Assembly: GCA_944322005.1 (NCBI GenBank)
Contig: CALUNL010000003.1
Span: 62,001-126,000 of the forward strand
DNA: 64,000 nt
Direction of reading: 5' to 3'
DNA from: an uncultured Alistipes sp.
GTDB taxonomy: Bacteria > Bacteroidota > Bacteroidia > Bacteroidales > Rikenellaceae
Position 1 is the stretch's first letter; each line of letters opens with the position of its first letter. Both the position numbers and the translations under genes were made by a program. The notes beneath the pieces were generated by a model, which saw nothing but the letters and a program-made list of their open reading frames with translations, did no database searches and was not told the DNA's origin. Below are positions 53,241 through 62,810 of the stretch, piece by piece.

Positions 53241-53268
53241 CTTATTCGGAAAATAAACGCTAAATTTG
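53238..53268 (+). promoter_or_regulatory. Promoter of gyrA (TTG -33, TAAATTTG -7)
   Basis: TTG at 53238-53240 and TAAATTTG at 53261-53268, 20 bases apart; the leader to the ATG at 53315 is about 40 bases. Confidence 0.7.
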
Positions 53269-53314
53269 CGCGTGTATGAATAAAGACAAAAGCAAAGATA
53301 TTAACGACTGATTT

Positions 53315-55861
53315 ATGCTGACCGAAGAAGAGAAGAATGCCGGGTTGTACGGCAGAATAGAGAACGTCAACATCGAGGAACAGATGAAATCCGCCTACAT
53401 CGACTATTCGATGTCGGTGATAGTTTCACGTGCACTGCCCGATGTAAGGGACGGACTCAAGCCGGTTCACCGGCGAATCCTTTACGACATGAGCGCGGAG
53501 CTGAACCTCTACTCCGACAAGCCGACCAGAAAGTCGGCCCGTATCGTCGGAGACGTGCTCGGTAAGTTCCATCCGCACGGAGACTCCTCCGTTTACGACG
53601 CCATGTGCCGACTGGCACAGGAGTGGTCGATGCGTTACCCGCTCGTGGAGGGACAGGGAAACTTCGGTTCGATGGACGGTGACTCGCCGGCTGCCATGCG
53701 ATACACCGAAGCCCGCATGCAGAAGATTACCGACGAGGTTATGGCCGACATCGACAAGGAGACCATCGACTGGACGCTCAACTTCGACGATACCATACCG
53801 GAACCTACCGTTCTGCCGACAAGAATTCCGCTGCTGCTCGTCAACGGCGCAAGCGGTATCGCCGTCGGAATGGCCACCAACATGGCGCCGCACAATCTCG
53901 GCGAGGTTGTCGACGCATGCTGCGCATACATAGACAATCCGGACTGCGAATGCGAAGAGCTGCTGCACTACGTCAAGGGTCCCGACTTTCCGACGGGAGG
54001 AATAATCTACGGATACGAGGGTGTCAGGGAGGCATTGCTCACCGGCCGCGGCCGTGTCGTAATCCGCGCCAAGACCGAAATCGAAACCACGCCTACCGGA
54101 CGCGAGCTGATTGTGGTATCCGAGATTCCGTATATGGTGAACAAGGCGGAGATGATAAAGCGTATCGCCGAACTCGTCACCGACAAGAAGATAGAGGGCA
54201 TATCGAACATCAACGACGAATCGGACCGCGAGGGAATCCGCGTGGTGATACACCTGAAGCAGGATGCATCGGCCAACGTAGTGCTCAATACGCTCTACAA
54301 GACCTCGCCGCTGCAGTCGTCGTTCGCGGTGAACAACATCGCGCTCGTGAACGGGCGTCCGGTGCTGCTTAACCTCAAGGACCTTGTACGACACTTCGTC
54401 GAGCATCGCCACGACGTCGTCGTACGCCGCACGCGGTTCGACCTCCGCAAGGCCGAAGAGCGTCTGCACATCGTGCTGGGTCTGCTCATAGCGCAGGACA
54501 ACATCGACGAGGTGGTACGCATAATCCGTGCGGCCAAGAGCGTCGACGAGGCGAAGGCCACCCTCTCCGAGAGGTTCGGATTGAGCGACCTGCAGACCGC
54601 CGCCATCGTCGAGATGCGTCTGCGCGCACTCACAGGACTTGAGCACGGCAAACTTACGGCCGAGCGCGACGACCTCGAAAGGAGCATCGCCCGCTTCAAG
54701 GAGATTCTCGCCGACGAGCACGAACAGATGCAGATCGTCAAGAACGAACTCATAGAGATCAAGCAGAAATACGGCGATGCACGCCGTTCGGAGATAGTAT
54801 ATGCCGCCGAGGAGTTCAATCCGGAGGACTTCTATGCCGACGAGGACATGGTTATCACCATATCCCACATGGGCTACATCAAGCGCACCCCGCTGACGGA
54901 GTACCGCACCCAGAACCGTGGAGGAATCGGCGTGAAGGGAAGTGCGACCCGCGACGAGGATTTCATCGAGCACATATACGTCGCATCGATGCACAACACG
55001 ATGATGTTCTTCACCGAGAAGGGTCGCTGCTACTGGCTCAAGGTATACGACATTCCGGAGGGCACACGCGCATCCAAGGGACGCGCCATACAGAACGTCA
55101 TACAGATCGACCCTGACGACAAGGTACGGGCATTCATAAACTGCCGCCGCCTCGACGATGCCGAGTACATCAACAACAACTATATCGTCATGTGTACCAA
55201 GAACGGTACCATCAAGAAGACGACGCTCGAAGCATATTCAAGGCCGCGTGCAAACGGAGTGAACGCAATCGTAATCCGCGAGAACGACCAGCTCATCGAG
55301 GCCAAGCTCACCGACGGCAACGCCGAGATCATGATAGCCGCACACGACGGCAAGGCCATACGCTTCCACGAAAGCACCGTGCGTCCCGTAGGCCGTACGA
55401 GCATGGGCGTAAGGGGAATATCTCTCGACGATGGAGACGAGGCAATAGGCATGATCTGTCTCAACGCCGACGACAACATGGACGTGCTCGTCCTCTCCGA
55501 GAACGGATACGGCAAGCGCACCGACCTCGACGAATACCGCAAGACCAACCGTGGCGGCAAGGGCGTGAAGACCATAAACATCACGGAAAAGACCGGCAAA
55601 CTCGTATCCATACAGGCGGTCAACGACCAGTACGACCTGATGATCATCGACCGATCGGGCATCACCATCCGCACATCGGTAGAGCAGATCAGAGTCGCAG
55701 GCCGCGCAACACAGGGCGTGAAGATCATTAACCTGCGCGAGGGTGACGCCATCGCATCGGTAGTGGCTGTGCCGGCCGATGAAGACGAAATGCAGACTGA
55801 GACTGCAACGGAGACTCCGGAGATGGAGAATGCGGATACCGTAACAGACAACGAACAATAA
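53315..55861 (+). CDS. gyrA: DNA gyrase subunit A
   Basis: An 848-residue type IIA topoisomerase subunit that cuts and rejoins DNA. The active-site Tyr is in MRYTEARM (near residue 130), and the quinolone-determining region [14 protein letters not shown] is intact with Ser. The C-terminal beta-pinwheel contains the GyrA-box-like NRGGKG, which marks it as GyrA rather than ParC. The last ~25 residues are an acidic tail. The TPR protein gene follows after 27 bases, possibly on the same transcript. Confidence 0.95.
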   Translation: MLTEEEKNAGLYGRIENVNIEEQMKSAYIDYSMSVIVSRALPDVRDGLKPVHRRILYDMSAELNLYSDKPTRKSARIVGDVLGKFHPHGDSSVYDAMCRLAQEWSMRYPLVEGQGNFGSMDGDSPAAMRYTEARMQKITDEVMADIDKETIDWTLNFDDTIPEPTVLPTRIPLLLVNGASGIAVGMATNMAPHNLGEVVDACCAYIDNPDCECEELLHYVKGPDFPTGGIIYGYEGVREALLTGRGRVVIRAKTEIETTPTGRELIVVSEIPYMVNKAEMIKRIAELVTDKKIEGISNINDESDREGIRVVIHLKQDASANVVLNTLYKTSPLQSSFAVNNIALVNGRPVLLNLKDLVRHFVEHRHDVVVRRTRFDLRKAEERLHIVLGLLIAQDNIDEVVRIIRAAKSVDEAKATLSERFGLSDLQTAAIVEMRLRALTGLEHGKLTAERDDLERSIARFKEILADEHEQMQIVKNELIEIKQKYGDARRSEIVYAAEEFNPEDFYADEDMVITISHMGYIKRTPLTEYRTQNRGGIGVKGSATRDEDFIEHIYVASMHNTMMFFTEKGRCYWLKVYDIPEGTRASKGRAIQNVIQIDPDDKVRAFINCRRLDDAEYINNNYIVMCTKNGTIKKTTLEAYSRPRANGVNAIVIRENDQLIEAKLTDGNAEIMIAAHDGKAIRFHESTVRPVGRTSMGVRGISLDDGDEAIGMICLNADDNMDVLVLSENGYGKRTDLDEYRKTNRGGKGVKTINITEKTGKLVSIQAVNDQYDLMIIDRSGITIRTSVEQIRVAGRATQGVKIINLREGDAIASVVAVPADEDEMQTETATETPEMENADTVTDNEQ

Positions 55862-55888
55862 AAAACCATACAAATCGTTTAACCGAAT

Positions 55889-57217
55889 ATGAAAAAAGCA
55901 ATCTTACTGGTGATGGTTATGACGGTACTGGCAGTACCGGCCGTCACGGCTCAGAAAATCAATGATGCAGCCATCATTGCGAAGATGGACAAGAGCGATG
56001 CCGACATTGCCGATGCCAAGAAAGCAGCAAAAGTTGCCACCTGGCTCAACCGTGCAAAGATATACGGCGACGCCATCATGGAACCGACAAAGAACCTCTT
56101 CTCCGGACTTGACCTGGCTATGCTCCGAATAGCAATGGGCGAACCTGAAGAGATGGACGGCAACATGTGGATATACCCATGGGTAACGGTCTATACGAAA
56201 GACGGAAAGGTAAGCGCCTGGGCGCAGACGAAAGAGATTCGCCCTAACGAGTACGATATCGTAAGAGAGGCCTACAAGAAGGCTTATGAGATTGACCCGA
56301 ACTCAGCGTCCAGAATCAGGGCCGGACTCGACCAGCTCATAAACTACTATTCGCAGCTCGGTTCTGTCAGCGTTGAGATCCCTAAGTACGAGGTTTCCGT
56401 TGACTCCTATATCAAGGCCGCACAGCTCCAGGAGAATCCTGTTTACAGCCAGGTTGACCCGCAGTACTATTTCTATGCAGGACAGTTGGCAGCATTCCTC
56501 GGAGCCGATCATCCGGAGTATTTTGCCGCAGGCGAGAAGTACCTCAACAAGGCCAAGGAGCTCGGATTCATGGACGAGAACGGTAATTTCTATTACTTCC
56601 TTTTCCACTGCTATTACGGACAGAAGGATGCCAATCCAGAAAACATAATCAAGGCCAAGGATGCCCTGCTCGAGGGAATAGAGAAGTTCCCGCGCAACGA
56701 GCGTATTCTCGACGGTCTGATGCAGCTCTACACCTCCGAGGACGGTGTGGGTGATCCTGCAGACATCGTATCGCTCATTGACAAGGCACTTGCCGAGACT
56801 CCGGACAACCCTGATCTGTGGTTCGGCCGCGGACGTGTGTTCTTCAAACTCCATAACTACGACGAGTGCATCGCTTCGTTCAAGAAGATCAACGAGCTCA
56901 AGCCGAACGACTACGACACCAACTTCTATCTCGGATACTTCTATATCGCCAAAGGTGACGGTCAGAACAAGATATTCAACGAGAAGATCGCATCCATCAA
57001 CAGCACGGAGGAGTACAATGCGGAGCTGAAGAAGGTTACCGACATCTATATGCAGGCTGTACCTTATCTCGAGAAGGCTCTCGAAATCCAGCCGGACAAT
57101 GCCGACTGCGCACAGTACCTCAAGGAGCTTTGCTTCCGTCTGCGCGACGAGGAAGGCATGATGGACAAGTACAACAAGTACAACGACATATACAAGAAGC
57201 TCAAGGGCATACAATAA
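55889..57217 (+). CDS. Exported tetratricopeptide-repeat protein
   Basis: A 442-residue protein with a signal peptide (MKKAILLVMVMTVLAVPAVTAQ), so it is periplasmic or outer-membrane associated. Several TPR-like helical pairs are visible in the C-terminal two thirds, for example residues around PDNPDLWFGRGRVFFKLHNY and LKPNDYDTNFYLGYFYIAKG. No enzymatic motif is seen. TPR scaffolds in Bacteroidota often assist outer-membrane or secretion complexes. It lies 27 bases behind gyrA and is ended by a strong hairpin. Confidence 0.85.
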   Translation: MKKAILLVMVMTVLAVPAVTAQKINDAAIIAKMDKSDADIADAKKAAKVATWLNRAKIYGDAIMEPTKNLFSGLDLAMLRIAMGEPEEMDGNMWIYPWVTVYTKDGKVSAWAQTKEIRPNEYDIVREAYKKAYEIDPNSASRIRAGLDQLINYYSQLGSVSVEIPKYEVSVDSYIKAAQLQENPVYSQVDPQYYFYAGQLAAFLGADHPEYFAAGEKYLNKAKELGFMDENGNFYYFLFHCYYGQKDANPENIIKAKDALLEGIEKFPRNERILDGLMQLYTSEDGVGDPADIVSLIDKALAETPDNPDLWFGRGRVFFKLHNYDECIASFKKINELKPNDYDTNFYLGYFYIAKGDGQNKIFNEKIASINSTEEYNAELKKVTDIYMQAVPYLEKALEIQPDNADCAQYLKELCFRLRDEEGMMDKYNKYNDIYKKLKGIQ

Positions 57218-57237
57218 TCAGACAAAACATGCCGACA

Positions 57238-57267
57238 AAAGGCGGTCCGTATCAACGGACCGCCTTT
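57238..57267 (+). terminator. Terminator after the TPR gene
   Basis: A 13-bp perfect stem (AAAGGCGGTCCGT / ACGGACCGCCTTT) with an ATCA loop, followed by ATTGTT. Confidence 0.88.
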
Positions 57268-57547
57268 ATTGTTATCGCTTCACAGACCCGTCGATGCGCA
57301 AACATACCATAGTCTCATCATCGTCACGAAATTTCGCTCCGAACATATGGATTTGGCACGCATACAAATACTGTCCACTTCCATGCTGCAACGACATGTT
57401 TTCACACAATATGCATTTGTGAAGTTTCCCTGTCATGCGACGTTCATTCCCACCAAATTATAGTCACCAGATAAGCCCCACACGACAGATATACATATGT
57501 GAAAAAAGGCAGACGAACAATCGATGCAAGTCTCTACAGAAAAAAAA
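57268..57547. other. Intergenic stretch without recognisable features
   Basis: Between two terminators, these 280 bases are more AT-rich than the genes around them. I see no coding frame with features, no tRNA-like fold and no consensus promoter box. Confidence 0.5.
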
Positions 57548-57572
57548 GCGGACGGTCTGAAAGACCGTCCGC
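57548..57572 (-). terminator. Terminator after the FKBP-like lipoprotein operon (minus strand)
   Basis: An 11-bp perfect stem (GCGGACGGTCT / AGACCGTCCGC) with a GAA loop; on the minus strand it is followed by T7. Confidence 0.9.
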
Positions 57573-57593
57573 ATCATTATTCATCAGAGACAA

Positions 57594-59153
57594 CTATTTA
57601 GCCGGTTCGATATATACGTAGAATACGAGAGGTGTATAAGGAAGTACCTCCGTATATATACTCGAAACATCCATATTATTGCTTGAACCTGGCACATAGT
57701 AATTGCCAAGACCATAATTACCGTAATCGTAATAGAAGTCGTTGAAATAGTAGGCATTGTTGTAGTTGTAGAAATTCATGTACGACAGATAGTCGTAATT
57801 GTAAATCGACGAAGATGACGAATATTCGGTAGAACCGGTTATACCGTCGGATCCATACGCATATCCTGATGTCGTAAGTATTGCTGCCCACTGGCCGAAA
57901 TGCATCTTCGGTATGCAGTGATACCATGCTATGCAATATTCCGTTCTGTTCGTCTCCGAGTTGTAGCTTATGGCCGAATTGGAAGATCCCGCATCGTCAA
58001 AGACGAGTTCCTTGATCTCCGAAATATTGGTGTCAAGGACAAATCCGTCGAGAAAACGTACAAGATACCAAACATTGGCCGTCTTGTCGCCTATCAGATT
58101 CTCCTCAGACATATCCTCCTTCGCAAGCACCTTGCCCTCGAACTTCTCGGCAAGGATACGGTTTATCTCCTTGTCAAGCTCGGCCATGTCGGCATACTTG
58201 CCGGAATCCTTGTATGGATTGTCGAGTCCGTCAAGATGCGGCTGCATGTACCGGAGATTTACGGCATGCTCACCCGGCTCGTAATAGAGGTTGTAATAGA
58301 GGCCCGTAAGCGTGCCGTCATCCTCCTCTTCGGAGCCGTCACCCGTCTCCTCCTCGTTGGTTCCCTCGTCGGACTTCTCCTCCTTGGCCTGTACCCATAC
58401 GTCACGATTGAAATCTATGTTATTGGCATCGACAAGCGCCTCCACCATCTCCACCTCCCTGTCAGAAGGGTTCTTTATGGTACGCATAACCTCAATTTCC
58501 ATTATCATCGGAACGTTGGCATCAAGTTTATATTGGCCCTCGTATCCGCCCTCGGCAGATGTGCCTGATGATCCATATGCGATTGTCGATGGCATGTAAA
58601 GACGGACCTTGGAGCCGCGACGCAACTTGAATTCATTGCCGTAGCCACTCCAGTTATCCGATACGTACTCATCCGACAGCGTCACGGTGTTACGGGCCGC
58701 AAGGTAAGTACCCTCAAGAATGGAATACAGGTTGGTCTTTCCGCAGAAATTGAGATACGGCACATAATGGGTGTAGAGCGAGAACGTTCCCTGCATTCTT
58801 GCAGTCATCTCGCTGCGGTTGATGCAGACATTGCCGTCAAGATCGAAACCGGTCATGTTATAGAACATCCAGCATGTGTCCTGATCCATTATCGGTTCCC
58901 CTCCGAAATCGTTCTCTTCGGCAGGAGTCGATGTATCGCCCCAAGACTCAACCTCGACATAATACTCACCATCCGACTGATAGTTGCCGAGCAGTTCCGG
59001 ACGGTTTTTCTTCATCCACGCCCTGAACGACCTGTTCTCCATCTCCTGACCCGAAGGTTCATACTCCTTGATACAAGAGCTCACAAGCATTGAGCCCAGA
59101 ATCGCTGACACCGCAAAGAATCGGCCGCAAAAATATTTCAACGTACTTCTCAT
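57594..59153 (-). CDS. Lipoprotein with two FKBP-like domains and a Tyr/Asn-rich insertion
   Basis: A 519-residue protein. The lipoprotein signal ends SMLVSSC (Cys27). A first FKBP-like region ends around residue 240 with RRGSKVRLYMPSTIAYGSSG, then VPMIMEIEV. A second begins near residue 400 with KMHFGQWAAILTTSGYAYG and closes with TPLVFYVYIE at the C-terminus. Between AYG and that last strand is a ~65-residue insertion with about 16 Tyr and many Asn and Ser (~435-500). A Glu-rich linker (~255-275) joins the halves. FKBP catalytic residues are poorly conserved, so it may be a chaperone or structural module. Second gene of a two-gene operon. Confidence 0.7.
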   Translation of the reverse strand: MRSTLKYFCGRFFAVSAILGSMLVSSCIKEYEPSGQEMENRSFRAWMKKNRPELLGNYQSDGEYYVEVESWGDTSTPAEENDFGGEPIMDQDTCWMFYNMTGFDLDGNVCINRSEMTARMQGTFSLYTHYVPYLNFCGKTNLYSILEGTYLAARNTVTLSDEYVSDNWSGYGNEFKLRRGSKVRLYMPSTIAYGSSGTSAEGGYEGQYKLDANVPMIMEIEVMRTIKNPSDREVEMVEALVDANNIDFNRDVWVQAKEEKSDEGTNEEETGDGSEEEDDGTLTGLYYNLYYEPGEHAVNLRYMQPHLDGLDNPYKDSGKYADMAELDKEINRILAEKFEGKVLAKEDMSEENLIGDKTANVWYLVRFLDGFVLDTNISEIKELVFDDAGSSNSAISYNSETNRTEYCIAWYHCIPKMHFGQWAAILTTSGYAYGSDGITGSTEYSSSSSIYNYDYLSYMNFYNYNNAYYFNDFYYDYGNYGLGNYYVPGSSNNMDVSSIYTEVLPYTPLVFYVYIEPAK

Positions 59154-59160
59154 TTACCGA

Positions 59161-59760
59161 TTAATTCACACTTAATATCTTCATATACCATGCTACGGAC
59201 GACTTTTTCGGCACGGTTCCGACAAGCCGGTCGCCATAAGCCATATTGTATGTCATATACACCTGTACCGAATCCTGGTCACGGCATCCGGGCAACGCCT
59301 GCTCAATGCCCTCGATAACCTTCGTCTCCCCGAGTTTTACAACAAGCGGATCGGTCGACCATGCCAACTGTGCATTCGGATTCACGGAATCGGACTCGAG
59401 GTCCGAAATCGTTTCCGGAATGTTGGACCAGTAGATGTTGCTTGTCGACGGCTCGGAGCCACTGAAGACATAGGCGTCGAACATTATCTCTACGGTACTT
59501 CCCCATACCACCTCTGCACGCTCGTCCCTGCCCTCGTCATAATATGTAGGGATGTAACGATAGGCCGAACGTCCGTGAACTGTATAGAAAGCCGGGTTGT
59601 CCTCGATGACATCGCCCACCTCATCGGCAGATATAAGTCGTCGAGTAGAGGTCAGATATTGAACGATGGTCGACTGCTGCGTCGTATACACGTCCTCGCT
59701 CTCCGCACACGAGGAGAGAAGGAACGCCAACGGAAGCATTATGCCGAAAAATCGTTTCAT
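59161..59760 (-). CDS. FKBP-like lipoprotein
   Basis: A 199-residue protein. The signal peptide ends PLAFLLSSC (Cys18). The C-terminal ~110 residues have the FKBP layout: VVWGSTVEIMFDAYVF, then LGETKVIEGIEQALPG, which matches the G-hydrophobic-x-x-A-L central helix of FKBP domains, then YNMAYGDR and a final SVAWYMKIL strand. It is probably a periplasm- or surface-anchored prolyl isomerase or chaperone. The larger FKBP-like lipoprotein starts 7 bases after its stop, so the pair forms an operon. Confidence 0.75.
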   Translation of the reverse strand: MKRFFGIMLPLAFLLSSCAESEDVYTTQQSTIVQYLTSTRRLISADEVGDVIEDNPAFYTVHGRSAYRYIPTYYDEGRDERAEVVWGSTVEIMFDAYVFSGSEPSTSNIYWSNIPETISDLESDSVNPNAQLAWSTDPLVVKLGETKVIEGIEQALPGCRDQDSVQVYMTYNMAYGDRLVGTVPKKSSVAWYMKILSVN

Positions 59761-59774
59761 AGCCGTATAACGTG

Positions 59775-59782
59775 CAAATTTA
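59775..59782 (-). promoter_or_regulatory. Putative -7 box for the FKBP-like operon (TAAATTTG, minus strand)
   Basis: An exact match 14 bases upstream of the ATG at 59760. Confidence 0.6.
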
Positions 59783-59813
59783 AAAAATTATTACGATTTA
59801 TGGCCGTCTTATG

Positions 59814-60398
59814 CTATAAATGTTTCAATGCAAGCCTAACTGCATCCTCTACGGCAACAGAAGGGTTCTCCTTGAACAGGTTCCGTAGGACCTTTTCCGA
59901 CGCACTCTTCTGGAATCCGAGCATCACCAGAGCCGACAGAGCCTCGTCGAACACCTCTCCGCAAGGTCCGGATACGGCGCTTGCAGTCTCCGCGCCAAGT
60001 TCCAGCACCTTGCCGCTCAAATCGACAATTATCTTCTGCGCGGTCTTGATACCAAGTCCCTTCACATTCTTGAGCAACACCGCATTGCCTGTAGCTATGA
60101 TGTTCTGCAACTCCGAAGTCGAATAGGTAGAGAGTATCATGCGGGCCGTATTGCCGCCTACGCCCGATACGCCGATAAGCAAGCGGAACAGCTCCCTTTC
60201 CGCCTTGTCGGCAAAACCGTAAAGGGTCTGTGCGTCCTCCCTCACCGAGTGGTGCAGATACAGTTTCACTTCGGAGCGATTTTCTATCTCCGAGTATGTA
60301 TGCAGCGATATGTTAACGAAATAGCCTATACCGCCCGCCTCTACGACCGCATAGGCCGGTGCGAGCTCTTCGAGTCTGCCTGAAATATATTCGTACAT
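59814..60398 (-). CDS. ruvA: Holliday junction protein RuvA
   Basis: A 194-residue protein that binds four-way junctions and loads RuvB. The N-terminal OB fold starts MYEYISGRLEEL; the two helix-hairpin-helix motifs are LIGVSGVGGNTA and NVKGLGIKTAQKII; domain III is at the C-terminus (ALVMLGFQKSASEKVL). The start at 60398 fits the family and lies 21 bases after a -7 box; an ATG at 60512 would extend it. ruvB is unlinked, at 43720. Confidence 0.94.
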   Translation of the reverse strand: MYEYISGRLEELAPAYAVVEAGGIGYFVNISLHTYSEIENRSEVKLYLHHSVREDAQTLYGFADKAERELFRLLIGVSGVGGNTARMILSTYSTSELQNIIATGNAVLLKNVKGLGIKTAQKIIVDLSGKVLELGAETASAVSGPCGEVFDEALSALVMLGFQKSASEKVLRNLFKENPSVAVEDAVRLALKHL

Positions 60399-60419
60399 GG
60401 CGAGTCGCTTTGAATCACA

Positions 60420-60427
60420 CAAAAATA
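60420..60427 (-). promoter_or_regulatory. Putative -7 box for ruvA (TATTTTTG, minus strand)
   Basis: An exact match 21 bases upstream of the ruvA ATG. Confidence 0.6.
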
Positions 60428-60567
60428 TGCAAAAAATACGGTTTGGCGAAAATATTGCGCTACAATCCGCACACTGTTCCGCGCCGTGCACAAAACCGCA
60501 TGAATGCCACACGTATCTCGAATCATGGTTTCCTCGGTTGGATTCACATGAGTTTGGGACGGCAAAT

Positions 60568-60599
60568 ATGCGAGATATTGCAAAAAATCATTATCTTTG
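60568..60599 (+). promoter_or_regulatory. Promoter of the OmpH-like gene (TTG -33, TATCTTTG -7)
   Basis: TTG at 60568-60570 and TATCTTTG at 60592-60599, 21 bases apart; the leader to the ATG at 60646 is about 42 bases. Confidence 0.65.
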
Positions 60600-60645
60600 T
60601 ATGTTTAACTGCAATATTTAACCATTTTAAGAACATAACACAAAA

Positions 60646-61230
60646 ATGAGAAAAGTACTTTTCGCAGCAATGGCGCTGGCTATGCTCGCAGGCTGCAAGG
60701 AGAACAAACAGGCCGAGACCGTAAATGGAGAGGAGGCACAGGAGCAGACGAGCGTCATGACAGCAAGCGACATGGCATACGTTCAGGTCGACGTCGTGAT
60801 GACACAATGCGACATGTTCCAGAGCGAGGGCGTTGCATTGCGCGACAAGACCGAGAAGGCACAGAACAGCTGGGCGCAGAAGGAACAGAAGCTGCAGTCC
60901 GAACTTGCACAGTTGCAGGAGAAGTATCAGAAAGGTCTGATTACGACCCGCGACGCACAGCAGAAGGAGCAGGATCTGCAGAAGCGCGCCGCCGACTATC
61001 AGACATCAGCACAGAAGGAGGCCAAAACCCTTGAGGAGGAAAACATGGTATTCTCCAACCGCATGAACGACCTTCTGGCTCGTGCCATCCGCGAGATCAA
61101 CTCCGACAACCGCTACAAGCTCGTCATCAACGCATCGGCTCTGCTCGACGGCGAAGAGTCGCTGGATATCACGCAGCAGGTGCTCGACAAGATGAACGAA
61201 CTCTACAAGGAGGAGAAGTCCAAGAAGTAA
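60646..61230 (+). CDS. OmpH/Skp-like periplasmic chaperone, lipoprotein form
   Basis: A 194-residue protein. The signal peptide ends ALAMLAGC (Cys17), so it is lipid-anchored rather than free. After a short linker, AYVQVDVVM and a long Gln/Glu/Lys-rich coiled coil (~60-150) match the Skp/OmpH layout, ending with a short strand region (YKLVINASALLDG). Skp-type proteins escort unfolded outer-membrane barrels. Lipidation and the long coil are typical for Bacteroidota homologues. It is followed after 55 bases by dacA. Confidence 0.82.
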   Translation: MRKVLFAAMALAMLAGCKENKQAETVNGEEAQEQTSVMTASDMAYVQVDVVMTQCDMFQSEGVALRDKTEKAQNSWAQKEQKLQSELAQLQEKYQKGLITTRDAQQKEQDLQKRAADYQTSAQKEAKTLEEENMVFSNRMNDLLARAIREINSDNRYKLVINASALLDGEESLDITQQVLDKMNELYKEEKSKK

Positions 61231-61285
61231 TACTGACATACCACAGACCGACGACACCTTAACCGACAAACCGGAGGGAACATAG

Positions 61286-62053
61286 ATGGGATTCATTCCG
61301 TTCACCATAATCGACTTCATCGACATATTTCTCGTAGCCGGGCTGCTTTTCTGCCTGTACCGTGCCACGAGAGGGACGAATGCGCCATACATCCTCGCCG
61401 GCATCATCATGATATATGTCGTCTGGGTCATCGTGAGGGCTCTGAACATGGAGCTTCTCTCCACGATACTCGGGCAGGTGATAAGCGTCGGCGTAATAGC
61501 CCTGATAATAGTATTCCAGCCCGAAATCAGGCGTTTCCTGCAGATGATAGGCATGCGGCAGAAGGAGTTGGACTTCATATCCCGCATATTCTCCGTCGGC
61601 CGCAAGGGCGATGACGTGAACACCTCGCCTATCGTATCGGCCTGCCTCGACATGAGCGAGAGCAAGACCGGTGCACTCATCGTAATCATGCAGAAGGACG
61701 ACCTGCAGTTCATCATCGAGGGCGGAATAGCGATAGACGCCAATGTTTCGGTGTCGCTGTTGAAGAACATCTTCTTCAAGAATGCACCGCTTCACGACGG
61801 AGCCATTGTCGTGGACAACAACCGCATCGTTGCGGCCAAGTGCATACTTCCGGTCACGCAAAGCAACGTCCCGAAGTCATACGGCACACGCCACCGCGCG
61901 GCCATAGGATTGAGCGAAATCACGGATGCAGTTGTGGTAGTGGTATCGGAGGAGACGGGCGGCATATCCATTGTGAAGAACGGCAGCATAAAGCACGACA
62001 TCGACCCGCAGAAGTTCGCCGCAACACTCAAGAGGGCCCTCGGACAGAAATAG
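61286..62053 (+). CDS. dacA: Diadenylate cyclase CdaA/DacA
   Basis: A 255-residue membrane enzyme that makes cyclic di-AMP from two ATP. Three N-terminal helices (IDFIDIFLVAGLLF and following) are as in CdaA. The DAC domain has the DGA motif in PLHDGAIVVDNN and the RHR motif in YGTRHRAAIGLSE. The gene is distinct from disA. Cyclic di-AMP controls osmotic and cell-wall homeostasis. No glmM or cdaR neighbour is present, unlike in Firmicutes. A strong hairpin follows. Confidence 0.94.
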   Translation: MGFIPFTIIDFIDIFLVAGLLFCLYRATRGTNAPYILAGIIMIYVVWVIVRALNMELLSTILGQVISVGVIALIIVFQPEIRRFLQMIGMRQKELDFISRIFSVGRKGDDVNTSPIVSACLDMSESKTGALIVIMQKDDLQFIIEGGIAIDANVSVSLLKNIFFKNAPLHDGAIVVDNNRIVAAKCILPVTQSNVPKSYGTRHRAAIGLSEITDAVVVVVSEETGGISIVKNGSIKHDIDPQKFAATLKRALGQK

Positions 62054-62107
62054 CCGCATTTATCCGGCTTCGTCGGCGCCGCATTTCTCGGCATTTACAA
62101 GACAGAG

Positions 62108-62139
62108 AGAGTGCCGCCATCGTATGATGGCGGCACTCT
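62108..62139 (+). terminator. Terminator after dacA
   Basis: A 14-bp perfect stem (AGAGTGCCGCCATC / GATGGCGGCACTCT) with a GTAT loop, followed by a T run and ATTG. Confidence 0.92.
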
Positions 62140-62158
62140 TTTTATTGTCCGGAATAAT

Positions 62159-62794
62159 TCAGAAATTAAATCCCAAGCCTATATTTACAGAACCTATTAG
62201 CCATCTGTCCTCATCAATCTGTTGTTCTCCTGTTGCAAGTCTATAATAATCAGTATGAACATAAAGCCATGGGTTGTATGACAATTTCAAAGAAAACCAT
62301 TTATACTCTACACCTACACCTACCGAAGAATGAAACTTGCCTCCATAATCATATACTGTTATTCTATCACTATACCACCCCCAGTCATGTCCTTCTACAA
62401 GGCCGCATGATATTTTATATCCGAGTTGCACTTCCACAAACGGCTTTAACCTTGTCCTGGTAAAATAGCACCGAAAATCAGCGAAAACAGGAACAGCCGT
62501 TGCCATCTTACCGTTATGCGGCATGTCTGCACCTTCAAAACCTGCGCCGACACCCATATAGAACCAGCGATTGAACTGATATCCGTGAATAGTGGACACA
62601 TTAAAACCCAACCTTCTGTCAATGTGAGGGTTTATCATCAAAGCCCCCTCTGCAAATCCGCGATAGCCCTTCTGGAGCGCAAACTTACCTGTAGTGCTCT
62701 CACGGATTATGCTGTGGCTGCGCGAAGTGATGATTTGCGCGGAGAGTGTTTGGGCAAAAAGAGTTGCCGCAACGATTATTGCAAACCTTTTCAT
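62159..62794 (-). CDS. Small outer-membrane beta-barrel protein, AT-rich
   Basis: A 211-residue protein. The signal peptide ends LFAQTLSAQ. The mature part alternates aromatic and polar residues like an eight-stranded barrel (for example FMYMGVGAGF-type strands, PFVEVQLGYKISCG, SSVGVGVEYKWFSLKLSYNP) and ends NIGLGFNF with a terminal Phe. Function is unknown. Base composition is strikingly low in GC: I counted 21/60 at 62281-62340 and 23/60 at 62341-62400, against well over half G+C in the neighbouring genes. It starts 16 bases after the small lipoprotein gene, so both share the leader transcript. Confidence 0.75.
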   Translation of the reverse strand: MKRFAIIVAATLFAQTLSAQIITSRSHSIIRESTTGKFALQKGYRGFAEGALMINPHIDRRLGFNVSTIHGYQFNRWFYMGVGAGFEGADMPHNGKMATAVPVFADFRCYFTRTRLKPFVEVQLGYKISCGLVEGHDWGWYSDRITVYDYGGKFHSSVGVGVEYKWFSLKLSYNPWLYVHTDYYRLATGEQQIDEDRWLIGSVNIGLGFNF

Positions 62795-62810
62795 ATGCGT
62801 ACTCCCGTAT

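Noticed and set aside
53315-55861. Assignment as ParC instead of GyrA
   Set aside because: The C-terminal NRGGKG GyrA-box-like motif and the acidic tail favour GyrA.
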